Shown here: one piece after another, positions 1-10,585 of the stretch
Layout of the letters: every line of letters begins with the position of its first letter
Position numbering within the stretch: position 1 is the first letter of the stretch
Assembly (NCBI RefSeq): GCF_050947875.1
Contig: NC_134572.1
Location: 154,091,105 to 154,155,104, forward strand
Origin: Dermacentor variabilis
Taxonomy: Eukaryota; Arthropoda; Arachnida; Ixodida; Ixodidae
DNA length: 64,000 nt
Direction of reading: 5' to 3'
Made by a program: the position numbers and the translations under genes
The notes under the pieces: model-generated
The model's database searches: none
What the model saw: only the letters and a program-made list of their open reading frames with translations
What the model was told of the DNA's origin: nothing

Positions 1-148
1 CCGGGCCGACCTGCGGCGGAGGTGACGTAGGCAGTCCCCATACGTGGGCCGATTCCCTAGATAGTGCAATGCCGGGCCGACCCGCGGCGGAGGTGAAGCA
101 GCCGTTAAGCACTTCCCATACGTGGGCCCATCCGGATGATCTCGAAGG
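1..148. repeat. GC-rich imperfect tandem repeat, unit about 71-77 bp
   Basis: The string CCGGGCCGAC begins at 1 and recurs at 72, and TACGTGGGCC recurs about 77 bp apart, so about two units are visible and the array may begin before the window. No reading frame is evident. It could be a fragment of an LTR or of a larger satellite. Confidence 0.55.
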
Positions 149-379
149 GCGCGTGTTCCCGGCCCACAGGGGTATGTGCGATTGAGCTTGTACTCTTTCT
201 GCACTATCATCAGGATCAGCCCACATGATGATTTCTTCTGATGGCGGACGCTGGGAAAACTACGGAAGGTTAGTCGTACACAGCTTTCCTTGTAAAAGGC
301 AGCGACATCTTGACCGCCGAATAGATTGATTTGTCGGCGCTCTAGGAATGTGTCTGAGAAGTGGTGGCGTGGGCAGGAA

Positions 380-423
380 GGGGGGGGGGGATGCCGCTTA
401 ATGTGGGGTTGGGGGGGGGGGGG
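380..423 (+). repeat. Two poly-G runs
   Basis: An 11-base and a 13-base G run are separated by a short G-rich linker. Four or more G tracts sit within 44 bases, a G-quadruplex-compatible layout. These runs are also prone to assembly-length error. Confidence 0.8.
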
Positions 424-1684
424 CTCGGGCCATCCTTTGGGCGTACACGTGCCTGTGCGCGACCGTTACTGAATGGTTGAGACTGTATACGGTGCTATGA
501 CGTGGACAAACATATGACACACTTGATCAGTGAATGAAATAGCTAATTCCTTATAATGAACTGTTGCACCATTTTAATACAAGAAAAATTGTGTGTGAAT
601 AGTAATGTAATTGTTCTTATTAAAGAAAGGTACTTGTTAGTGAAACTGAATACGTGTACCCTTTGTAACAGGAATGTGAAGAGCGTTTGGTATAAGCGTT
701 TCTTACATTGTCGCACTGACTATGCGCTGGTTAATGTGACGGTGAGGGTGCGTAGTACCAACATCGAAATAAGTTACAAGCGAAACAAGTGAAAAATAAT
801 ATATAAATGTCGACGTAACGTCGGGTTAATGAAAGACAATTGCAACGTTGCGTTTAGCACACTGTACAAGATTTTCTCAGAGTTGTTCTTTCCACTACGC
901 CTCACTCCAGATCACACTATGCCCTCCATCAATGAATAGTTGATATAGTTTAAGTTTTCCTTAGCACACTAGCTGCTTGTCATCGGCAGAACGACCTGGA
1001 TGTGCTCGTCATCACCATTAGTCAGCACGTGTACTTGCAGAGCGCGTCATTCACAACCTGCTTTTTCGTGAAAGCACAAGCCACGCAGAACGTGCATCGG
1101 TGAGCGTACGCATACAGCGTAAATTTTCGCAAAGTTGTTTACTTTTCACTTGCAAGATCTACAACTGCATATATGTTGAAAAACGAAGGGAACGTGCACA
1201 TTTCCATAACGAGGTAGCTCAAATGACAAAGCTTTATCGCTATTAAAAGGACATTTCTCTAGACAGATTTCAAATACCATTTATTGTGCTGCTTCTTTTC
1301 GTGGTGCATCAGATTTTCCTTTCGTCTAACAAAAACAGTGATGATGTAAATGCATTACATCTAGGAAATGCGCATTTGTTGCATCAGTGTAACCTGCCCT
1401 GAATTCGTGCATAATTTCACGTCTCCCCATGGAGGATTGAAACGGAATGAGGCTGTTCTTATTTCTCCTTGCACAGTTTCCACCTATTGCACAACGTCAT
1501 CTTGAAGAAATGTTGCTTTTATTTTCGGGTTGTAAGTCGATAGTAACTGCAGCCGCCAGAAACTGGCATGGTCATATTCGGTGGCGCCCCTATCCGTTGA
1601 GGGTACTCCGAAGAACTCGTTCATGCAAGCGGTTACCCATAATAAGGCACATTTTTTTTTCATTTCCTGCACTTCCGGTCGCAG
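424..1684. other. Unassigned; ends in a splice-acceptor-like tract
   Basis: No frame here resembles a known protein. The last 35 bases are a pyrimidine-rich tract ending in CGCAG at about 1684, which looks like a 3' splice site just before the transposase-like frame. Short frames around 1447-1806 do not show recognisable domains. Confidence 0.4.
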
Positions 1685-1727
1685 ATGCGCAAATTGAAAG
1701 GATCGCTCGTTTTTCACACAATATAAA

Positions 1728-3587
1728 ATGGTTGATAGTCACTACCCTTCCTTTTTTGCCCAGGCTGCCATCATCGGATTCCGGACGAAGAAGGTCCTTT
1801 TCGTAGGCGTGCGAAATAAATTTTGCACGTTTTGCGCAAGGGCAAAGGTCATTGGAGGACCGAGGGAGCACACTTGCTACCGAAATTGGCGTGGTAGCTC
1901 GACGAGCATGGAGCGCGACATAATTGTCGAAGGCTTTCGTCGCAGCCTGGACATCCACGGCCTAAAATACACTAGGCTGATAGCCGACGGTGACTCTAGC
2001 ACTTACAAGTGCGTACTAGAAGCAGCACCGTATGGCCACCACATTGTGCAGAAGGTGGAATGCCGCAATCATGTCCTGCGGAACTACTCAGGCTGCATCA
2101 GAGACATTGCCCAGAGAAAAAGACCGCAAAGGCTGCCATCCTCCCAAAAGGTGCTCCTGCTTCAGGCAGCAGTGCGGCTGCGCAGTGGCGTCGCCTCTGC
2201 AATAAGATACCGCAGTTCGCAGGACGGCCCTCTGCATCAGAAAATTAGACAACTCGAGGCCGACATAAGAAACGGACCAAGCCACGTGTTCGGCGAGCAC
2301 CAGAACTGTGCGACTTACTTCTGTTCCGGCCCAAAAAATGACGAATTTAACCGAGTTCCCGAGTTGCGGTCCACGGGCGTGTATGAAGAAATACTCGTAG
2401 CAATGAATCGAGTGGCTGACAACTCGTTCAGCCTGATACACGACGTGGACAACAATGCCGCGGAACACTTCAACTCGGTGGTTGCAAAGTTTGTCGGAGG
2501 CAAACGCGTAAACTTCTGCCAGAGGCGTTCGTACAACACAAGATGCCTCGGTGCGGCAGTATCGTTCAATGCTCGAGGAGGCTATCACCGTGTGCTACAT
2601 AAGAGCATGTACAGAAGCAGCCCAGGGCGATGGACAAAAGCCCACGTAAAGAGCAAGGAAGCGCGACTGACCAGAACTCTTGGTCACAAAATCGCCGCAA
2701 GATCAAGGGCACGGAGTACCCACGGAGAGGACCCGCTGTCGCATAAAAATGCGAACGCGGATCATGATTACGGGCCGAACGCACAGAGACCCGACATGGC
2801 AGAAGAACGCTTCGCAGCGGCATGCGAGACCTTTCTGGAGACTCGCGAGCTGTCGCAAGCGCAACGAGAACAACTCGAACGAGACACGAGAGGACAGGCC
2901 GAGATCCCAGTGTGGTTCCAGGAGCGAAGGAAGCGCCTGACCGCTTCTTCTTTCGGCAGGGTATGCAAAATGAGAGAGCATACCAGCTGCGAGAAGACCG
3001 TGCGCGCGCTCTTGTATAGTTCTGTGGATACTGACGCAATGCGCTTCGGCCGACAACACGAAGCACTAGCCATTCAGGAGCTGGAGGAGCATCTGGGGGT
3101 CCAGGTGCAAAAGTGCGGTTTGTTTGTCCACCCTGCGCACTGCTACTTGGCTGCAAGCCCTGATGGCCTAGTAGGAAAGGACAAAGTTGTCGAAGTGAAG
3201 TGCCCGAAGTCAGCTAGCACCATGACCATCGCCGAAGCAATGGAGCAAAAAAAGCTACATTACATGACCATCGACAGAAGTGGCAACATTGCACTAAAAC
3301 CCAGAAGCGATTATTGGTATCAAATCCAAGGGCAGCTCAATATAACTGAGAGACAAGCTTGCTTCTTCGTTGTGAGAACGGAGAAAAGTCTGTTTGTGCA
3401 GGAGATAGCAAGAGATGACAACTTCTGGAGTGACCACATGTTGCCGCTCTTGAGTAGGTTTTACCGGTTTTGCCTTGTGCCAGAACTGGTTGACCCACGG
3501 GTACCGCGCAGCCTGCCCGTACGAGAGCCCTCGTATATTTGTGAGGCACAAAAGCGGCAATTGAAGAAGCAAGCGACTGGCACATAG
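1728..3587 (+). CDS. Mutator-like transposase C-terminal part fused to YqaJ-type exonuclease, 619 aa
   Basis: The first ~300 residues match my recollection of invertebrate Mutator-like transposases: an ADGDSS segment around residues 86-91, CRNH at 112-115 and DVDNNAAEHFNS at 239-250, which fit the second Asp and the Glu of a DDE fold. After a basic linker (about 301-350), the C-terminal part has YqaJ/lambda-exonuclease signatures: GRQHE at 441-445, SPDG at 477-480, EVKCP at 489-493 and YQIQGQL at 531-537, consistent with a metal-dependent DNA end-processing nuclease. The first ATG is at 1728, but homology seems to begin upstream: the same frame reads KDRSFFTQYK before it, preceded by an in-frame TGA at 1695-1697 where these proteins usually have the DGxW region carrying the first catalytic Asp. 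The copy is therefore probably 5' broken, or spliced differently. Domain identity is well supported; function of this copy is not. Confidence 0.8.
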   Translation: MVDSHYPSFFAQAAIIGFRTKKVLFVGVRNKFCTFCARAKVIGGPREHTCYRNWRGSSTSMERDIIVEGFRRSLDIHGLKYTRLIADGDSSTYKCVLEAAPYGHHIVQKVECRNHVLRNYSGCIRDIAQRKRPQRLPSSQKVLLLQAAVRLRSGVASAIRYRSSQDGPLHQKIRQLEADIRNGPSHVFGEHQNCATYFCSGPKNDEFNRVPELRSTGVYEEILVAMNRVADNSFSLIHDVDNNAAEHFNSVVAKFVGGKRVNFCQRRSYNTRCLGAAVSFNARGGYHRVLHKSMYRSSPGRWTKAHVKSKEARLTRTLGHKIAARSRARSTHGEDPLSHKNANADHDYGPNAQRPDMAEERFAAACETFLETRELSQAQREQLERDTRGQAEIPVWFQERRKRLTASSFGRVCKMREHTSCEKTVRALLYSSVDTDAMRFGRQHEALAIQELEEHLGVQVQKCGLFVHPAHCYLAASPDGLVGKDKVVEVKCPKSASTMTIAEAMEQKKLHYMTIDRSGNIALKPRSDYWYQIQGQLNITERQACFFVVRTEKSLFVQEIARDDNFWSDHMLPLLSRFYRFCLVPELVDPRVPRSLPVREPSYICEAQKRQLKKQATGT

Positions 3588-3893
3588 ATGGACGCAAATG
3601 AGTTCGGTGTAGAGGCGAGGGAGGAGCAGGACGTAATACACTACATAGTGTATATATGCTCGACAGGTGCGGAGAACTTCAAGGGCACTATGACGAGTGT
3701 GAGCAAGCACGATGACTGCAGCAAGCGAAAGTCACATAGGCAACGCCGCGTGGGATGTCCCTGTACGCATCCAGTATTACAATTACATAAATGCCCACCA
3801 GTATGAACAGCGTGGAGCGATGTTTGGGGCATGCCAGTGACATTCGTGGTGTGCTGAAGTTTCAGTGCTGCTAAATGTGCAGTGGACATCTGT
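3588..3893. other. Spacer between the transposase-nuclease frame and the satellite
   Basis: No domain or repeat is seen here. There is no obvious polyadenylation signal close to the stop codon. The sequence runs directly into the first satellite unit. Confidence 0.4.
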
Positions 3894-6800
3894 TCTCCGA
3901 AGCTTTGTTCTTCAACTATTGGTGTTGTGGGTGGTGCGAGTGCGCATAAACATGCCTAATTTGTGAGACGACTCAAGACAGCAAGTCCGCTCGTCTTCTG
4001 GATTGTTTCTGTCCCCCAGCAGAGTGTAAGGTATGCGGCGTTTGGCCAGTACTGCGGCGTAAGTTCCTGTACTCCGACGAGAGTTCTTGTTCAGCTACTG
4101 GTGTTGTGATGTGTATGGTGCGAGTGCCCATAAACATGCCTAATTTGTGAGACGACTCAAGACAGCAAGTCCGCTCGTCTTCTGGATTGTTTCTGTCCCC
4201 CTGCAGACTCGTAAGGTATGCGGCGTAAGTTCCTGTACTCCGACGAGAGTTCTTGTTCAGCTACTGGTGTTGTGTTGTGCATGGTGCGAGTGCGCATAAA
4301 CATGCCTAACTTGTGAGCCGACTCAAGACCGCAAGTCCGCTCGTCTTCTGGATTGTTACTGTCCCCCTGCAGACTGTAAGGTATGCGGCGTAAGTTCCTG
4401 TGCTCCGACGAGAGTTCTTGTTCAGCTACTGGTGTTGTGTTGTGGATGGTGCGAGTGCGCATAAACATGCCTAATTTGTGAGACGACTCAAGACAGCAAG
4501 TCCGCTCGTCTTCTGGATTGTTTCTGTCCCCCTGCAGACTCGTAAGGTATGCGGCGTAAGTTCCTGTGCTCCGACGAGAGTTCTTGTTCAGCTACTGGTG
4601 TTGTGTTGTGGGTGGTGCGAGTGCGCATAAACATGCCTAATTTGTGAGACGACTCAAGACAGCAAGTCCGCTCGTCTTCTGGATTGTTTCTGTCCCCCAG
4701 CAGAGTGTAAGGTATGCGGCGTTTGGCCAGTACTGCGGCGTAAGTTCCTGTACTCCGACGAGAGTTCTTGTTCAGCTACTGGTGTTGTGTTGTGTATGGT
4801 GCGAGTGCCCATAAACATGCCTAATTTGTGAGACGACTCAAGACAGCAAGTCCGCTCGTCTTCTGGATTGTTTCTGTCCCCCTGCAGACTCGTAAGGTAT
4901 GCGGCGTTTGGCCAGTACTGCGGCGTAAGTTCCTGTACTCCGACGAGAGTTCTTGTTCAGCTACTGGTGTTGTGTTGTGTATGGTGCGAGTGCCCATAAA
5001 CATGCCTAATTTGTGAGACGACTCAAGACAGCAAGTCCGCTCGTCTTCTGGATTGTTTCTGTCCCCCTGCAGACTCGTAAGGTATGCGGCGTAAGTTCCT
5101 GTACTCCGACGAGAGTTCTTGTTCAGCTACTGGTGTTGTGTTGTGCATGGTGCGAGTGCGCATAAACATGCCTAACTTGTGAGCCGACTCAAGACCGCAA
5201 GTCCGCTCGTCTTCTGGATTGTTACTGTCCCCCTGCAGACTGTAAGGTATGCGGCGTAAGTTCCTGTGCTCCGACGAGAGTTCTTGTTCAGCTACTGGTG
5301 TTGTGTTGTGGATGGTGCGAGTGCGCATAAACATGCCTAATTTGTGAGACGACTCAAGACAGCAAGTCCGCTCGTCTTCTGGATTGTTTCTGTCCCCCTG
5401 CAGACTCGTAAGGTATGCGGCGTAAGTTCCTGTGCTCCGACGAGAGTTCTTGTTCAGCTACTGGTGTTGTGTTGTGGATGGTGCGAGTGCGCATAAACAT
5501 GCCTAATTTGTGAGACGACTCAAGACAGCAAGTCCGCTCGTCTTCTGGATTGTTTCTGTCCCCCTGCAGACTCGTAAGGTATGCGGCGTAAGTTCCTGTA
5601 CTTCGACGAGAGTTCTTGTTCAACTATTGGTGTTGTGTTGTGGGTGGTGCAAGTGCGCATAAACATGCCTAATTTGTGAGCCGACTCAAGGGAGCAATTA
5701 AGTGCGCTCTTCTTCTGCATTGTTTCTGTCCCCCTGCAGACTCGTAAGGTATGCGGCGTAAGTTCCTGTGCTCCGACGAGAGTTCTTGTTCAGCTATTGG
5801 TGTTGTGTTGTGGGTGGTGCGAGTGCGCATAAACGTGCCTAATTTGTGAGACGACTCAAGACAGCAAGTCCGCTCGTCTTCTGGATTGTTTCTGTCCCCC
5901 AGCAGAGTGTAAGGTATGCGGCGTTTGGCCAGTACTGCGGCGTAAGTTCCTGTACTCCGACGAGAGTTCTTGTTCAGCTACTGGTGTTTTGTTGTGGATG
6001 GTGCGAGTGCCCATAAACATGCCTAATTTGTGAGACGACTCAAGACAGCAAGTCCGCTCGTCTTCTGGATTGTTTCTGTCCCCCTGCAGACTCGTAAGGT
6101 ATGCGGCGTAAGTTCCTGTACTCCGACGAGAGTTCTTGTTCAGCTACTGGTGTTGTGTTGTGCATGGTGCGAGTGCGCATAAACATGCCTAACTTGTGAG
6201 CCGACTCAAGACCGCAAGTCCGCTCGTCTTCTGGATTGTTACTGTCCCCCTGCAGACTGTAAGGTATGCGGCGTTTGGCCAGTACTGCGGCGTAAGTTCC
6301 TGTGCTCCGACGAGAGTTCTTGTTCAGCTACTGGTGTTGTGTTGTGGATGGTGCGAGTGCGCATAAACATGCCTAATTTGTGAGACGACTCAAGACAGCA
6401 AGTCCGCTCGTCTTCTGGATTGTTTCTGTCCCCCTGCAGACTCGTAAGGTATGCGGCGTAAGTTCCTGTGCTCCGACGAGAGTTCTTGTTCAGCTACTGG
6501 TGTTGTGTTGTGGATGGTGCGAGTGCGCATAAACATGCCTAATTTGTGAGACGACTCAAGACAGCAAGTCCGCTCGTCTTCTGGATTGTTTCTGTCCCCC
6601 TGCAGACTCGTAAGGTATGCGGCGTAAGTTCCTGTACTTCGACGAGAGTTCTTGTTCAACTATTGGTGTTGTGTTGTGGGTGGTGCAAGTGCACATAAAC
6701 ATGCCTAATTTGTGAGCCGACTCAAGGGAGCAATTAAGTGCGCTCTTCTTCTGCATTGTTTCTGTCCCCCTGCAGACTCGTTAGGTATGCGGCGTAAGTT

Positions 6801-7083
6801 CCTGTGCTCCGACGAGAGTTCTTGTTCAGCTATTGGTGTTGTGTTGTGGGTGGTGCGAGTGCGCATAAACGTGCCTAATTTGTGAGACGACTCAAGACAG
6901 CAAGTCCGCTCGTCTTCTGGATTGTTTCTGTCCCCCTGCAGACTCGTAAGGTATGCGGCGTTTGGCCAGTGCTGCAGCGTAAGTTCCTGTGCTCCGACGA
7001 GAGTTCTTGTTCAGCTACTGGTGTTGTGTTGTGGGTGGTGCGAGTGCGCATAAACATGCCTAACTTGTGAGACGACTCAACGG
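3894..7083. repeat. Satellite array, 166-bp unit with a 185-bp variant and higher-order periodicity
   Basis: The landmark AAACATGCCTAA (twice AAACGTGCCTAA) recurs with spacings 184, 166, 165, 166, 184, 185, 166, 165, 166, 166, 170, 184, 166, 184, 166, 166, 170 and 185 bp, giving roughly 18-19 units. The longer units carry an extra ~19 bp (TTTGGCCAGTACTGCGGCG) that repeats the TGCGGCG beside it. The spacing pattern itself repeats: two successive six-unit blocks span about 5010-6027 and 6027-7064, and a related five-unit block spans 4144-5010. Reverse-strand open frames of 60-103 codons inside the array are duplicated along with it and are not genes. The last unit breaks off at GACGACTCAACGGAGC. 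Confidence 0.95.
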
Positions 7084-9897
7084 AGCAGGTCTGGCCATAC
7101 ATGATAGTCATTTGAACCTTGCAGTGCTGTTACTTCTTCTACTCCGTGTTTTTACTTTGTGCACACGTGGGCATTGTCATGCGTGTTTTAACGTTACTTA
7201 TGCTATATCGTTCGTCACTGTTTGTTTTCATATACTCATCTATGCATTTATTTACTCATTCTATTTATTTTTTCCTTACGTGTTGCTATTTGCAGTAATT
7301 TATCTGCTTTGGCTAACATCAGGAGTTTGCTGTTGTGGCTCAGTTGACGTTACATTGTTTCCGTTTTAGTGACTTAGTCGCTTGCCGAAACCAATATTCG
7401 GTGCCATTCTGCAGAGCAAGTTGCTTTTCAAGCTGTGCCAAAATTAATGCGAGTGCGTGCGGTCGCAGTCAGCAGCAGTACGGGAAATTGTTTTGTCCCC
7501 GGTATACTAGAGCACGCGCGTTGTATTTGCTGCTTGACAATGACATTAACCGCTTACCTTGTAGCATCGTCTTGGTGGCCAGCAAAGGCATACAATGAGG
7601 CAAAAAGGAAAGCCGGTAGCTGGTGAGCGACTTGTGCTGCTGCCAGCGGGGATAACGTGCCTTCAACCTGGCACCGTAAACATCACCTCGTTGCCGGGGT
7701 ATACGTCAGTGGCGGCCTTTGCGTCCCCCTCAGCAAGGCCTTGGTATGTGACGTCTCTAACCTAGTGAAGTGCCAGATAAAGGGCAAAATATCGACGTCA
7801 AAGCTCCCCCAATGTAACGCGCTAGCGAATAGGTGTCTCCCCGTATGCTTTAGCACCAGGCTGATACGTGAAGTCTCAGTGGCGTTAAGGTTGTATCGGT
7901 GGCCGTCTTTGCATTGGTGATAGCGCACATACATCCGCGTATGCTCGCGCGGATCTTGAGCACATCGAGCCAATTTGGCGCCACCCGCAGTGAAAGTTGG
8001 GCGATGTTTTTGCGGGAAGCAGAGAGTGGCGGTGATTACTTGTACAGCAGTGCCATAGGCGAACCAATGTCGATCCAAATAGGTTTCGAAGCGTCGGGCG
8101 AAAAGCTGTTCAGCACAATCTGTCACTGACAACGCAAGGGTGGTTGTAAGAGCAGCGAATAAAGCGCGACTATATTGAAAGGGAACGAACGAAGGATGCA
8201 AGAAGCCAGCGGGCTTGAAGTACTTACGCCGTGTGCGCACGTGGATGTGACTGCCAAATGTTTGTCGCATCTCTCATGCACTTCTTGCGACGAGCTCCCG
8301 CTCGTCGTGAGGGGTGCGCAAGAGCTCGTTACTGAGCAACGGCGTTGTATTGCAATGAGGCAGGCGCCTTTGCTCGTTTCTGAAAGTTTGTGCAGGAGTG
8401 AATGGCGCTGAAGAAACGAACGTAGCGTAGAAACAAACGTTGATTGGATTTTCCAGTATGCTAATTTCAAGGGAGTCGATGAGTGGCCGCATTTGTGGAT
8501 TTTTTCGCTGACGATCGGCTTTGTCGGAACGAGGATGGCGGAGGGAAATATATCTGCTTCACCGACGTCGAGTAGGTCGACTACGGATCCAGCGTCGATC
8601 TATGCACTCGCCAAATGCGACCATGACTTGTTATTGCAACCAAAGACTGCAGCGTGCAACACGGCCACACTCTCCTTTCTGTTTGGCGAGCTCGCACAAG
8701 GATCGTTGTTCTGCCAAAGCTCTAATGGCTGGCCGTAGAAAGTTGGGCATATCGTTGCAATTGTTCACACAACCGCCAAACATTCTTCTTTGTCGTGAGA
8801 TTCAATCCTTTAGACACAGGCAGATTGCAGCTCGCGGCACACGACCACTCGCTCAGCTCCATCTTGCTAATGCACAAGTAATGCATCGAGGACAATGTTC
8901 CTGGCATCCGTGTGAAATGCAATAGCGCTTGATTCGTCGAAGTGTTCCAGAACGCAAGGCGTTTGCTAACCTTTGTGGAGCTCGTAGAACGCATCCCATT
9001 GGCTCTCTACCTAAACCAACAGAATTTCGTGCTTCGCGGTACGGCTTTCATCAAAGAAATTGTTGCGAAGCGTACGTAGAGTACGGAGATACAGTAACAT
9101 TGCCGAATGTCACTTTTGTTCGTCGGTCTTGGAAAGCCGGCAACAAGTATGGCTTTAAAGGTATGGCCTTGAATGACCCCACACCAAACAGTTCGCAAAA
9201 CGTTCACATTGGCGCAGGCATTTTTAGGGCCCTAAAAACGGGCTGGCCCTTCGATTTGTGTTAGGCATGACATTTGTAGTCACTGGGGAGGTCATGCTGA
9301 AAAGTTGGGAAAACACCACTGTCTCGCTAAACATACAGGGCGTTAGTGCCACTCCAGCCCTCGTATAAAAACTTGTTCATCACGCACTCAAAAGCATCAG
9401 GCTCTGGGCATAATTCGAATGGAATCGCCATAATTTCGTATTGTACTTTCTCTCAGACGAAATGATTCCGTTTTTTGTTTTAGGTTGCGGTTACTATTTC
9501 TTACAAGCTACCAGTTGCTGCGGATACGTGCTGATGAGGGGAAAAAAAGAAACAGACGTGCCGAAAATGGTGGAAACAGTCCTCGACGCGTGGAAGGATA
9601 TAAACGTCCTTCTTCGTCACTTTGTTGAGCTGGAGGCATTCAACACCAAAGGCTTCGTATACCACCGTTATATTTCACGAAACCCGCAGGTGGCACCCAG
9701 TTATTAGTTGATAGATGTAGGACGTCGCCAGCAAGTGTATGGTCTCGAATGGCGTCTTGCTATATGAGAAATGCAGTAGGCACGGTGGTGCACATGTCGG
9801 TCCGTAGGGTCGGTTATGCATGTCACTGTCATAGTTGTGGTCTGGTTGAACTTCGATGTTTGAAACAAAGCACGCAGGAAAGCATTCTAAGTCTCTT
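7084..9897. other. Unassigned, no recognised gene
   Basis: Several open frames of 60-195 codons exist on both strands, for example complement 7683-8270 and plus 9441-9707. None shows a motif I recognise, and overlapping frames in both directions suggest chance openness in GC-moderate sequence. A small hairpin (CGACGAG/CTCGTCG) lies near 8290. Confidence 0.4.
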
Positions 9898-10005
9898 CGA
9901 TTGCTGGGCTTCTAAGCTCGACGTCGCGGAAACGGATCCCGGCCACGGCGGCCGCATTTTGATGGGGGTGAAATGCGGGAACACCCGGTGTTGTTACTTC
10001 GGGGT
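9898..10005 (+). mobile_element. tRNA-headed SINE, 5' portion (interrupted copy)
   Basis: The segment GATCCCGGCCACGGCGGCC is the B-box and following region of the tick-type SINE, and GGGGGTGAAATGCGGGAACAC follows as in the other copies in this window. The A-box end is degraded. The element stops at ACACCCGGTGT and resumes near 10449, so about 440 bp of other DNA lies within it. Confidence 0.7.
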
Positions 10006-10448
10006 GGAAGACGAAATACGGACTCCTTCCGTAGAAGAAGAAGGAACGAAAAACCTCGTACAATATTTACAGATAGTGGATGATAGCGCACAGGTAGCAG
10101 TAGGAGCGCTTCCGACCGACTGGGCGGCTGCAAGCGACTCTGTGTTCTCACAATGGAACGGTTCTCCCGGCGACCCCTAGTCGGCAGGAACCGGCTTGGG
10201 CGAGTGCTCGTCGGCAGGAACCAGGCGTGGCAGGGTGATGACTTCGCCTGCGTCGAATTTTTGATTCGTCGCGGAGATGGCTGGGCGCCGCGGAGATGGC
10301 TTGGCGCTACTTGTACTCGCCTCCCGTGTCGAATTCTTCATTCGTCGCGGAGAAGTGGGTGCTCTCGTCGCATCGTGGCAGCCACGTGGTGCATGTGGTA
10401 AGGCAGCACCCGTCGCCTCGTGGTCGCCACGTGGTGCTCGTAGTATGG
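10006..10448. other. GC-rich insert with local duplications inside the SINE
   Basis: Short duplicated strings fill the segment: GTCGGCAGGAACC twice, CGCGGAGATGGCT twice, ATTCGTCGCGGAGA twice and GCCACGTGGTGC twice. Its edges carry related sequence (ACACCCGGTGT and ACACCGTGT), which could be a target-site duplication. Long frames crossing it are shadows that also run through SINE sequence. Confidence 0.55.
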
Positions 10449-10585
10449 CACAACACCGTGTATACTTAGATTTAGGTGCACGTTAAAGAACCCCAGGTGG
10501 GCCGAATTTCCAGAATCTTCCACTTCGGCGTGGCTCATAATAAGATCCTGGTTCTGGCACGTCAACACCGTGAAGTTTTTCTTTT
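10449..10585 (+). mobile_element. tRNA-headed SINE, 3' portion (interrupted copy)
   Basis: It contains the conserved SINE body GTGCACGTTAAAGAACCCCA, then CGGCGTGGCTCATAATAAGAT and GGCACGTCAACACC, ending in a T-rich tail. It continues the SINE interrupted at 10005. Confidence 0.75.

Noticed and set aside
1728..3587. Bacterial or phage contamination as the source of the YqaJ domain
   Set aside because: The nuclease is fused to a eukaryote-type Mutator-like transposase and is surrounded by arthropod repeats without prokaryotic gene packing.
3894..7083. Regularly spaced repeats suggestive of CRISPR
   Set aside because: The whole 166-bp unit repeats, not short repeats with unique spacers, and the context is eukaryotic.
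4157..7111. Reverse-strand ORFs of 60-103 codons, some duplicated exactly, in the satellite
   Set aside because: They recur with the satellite period, have no start context or family resemblance, and duplicate because the DNA repeats.
7683..8270. 195-codon reverse-strand ORF
   Set aside because: No motif is recognised, and overlapping frames are open on both strands; not supported as a gene.
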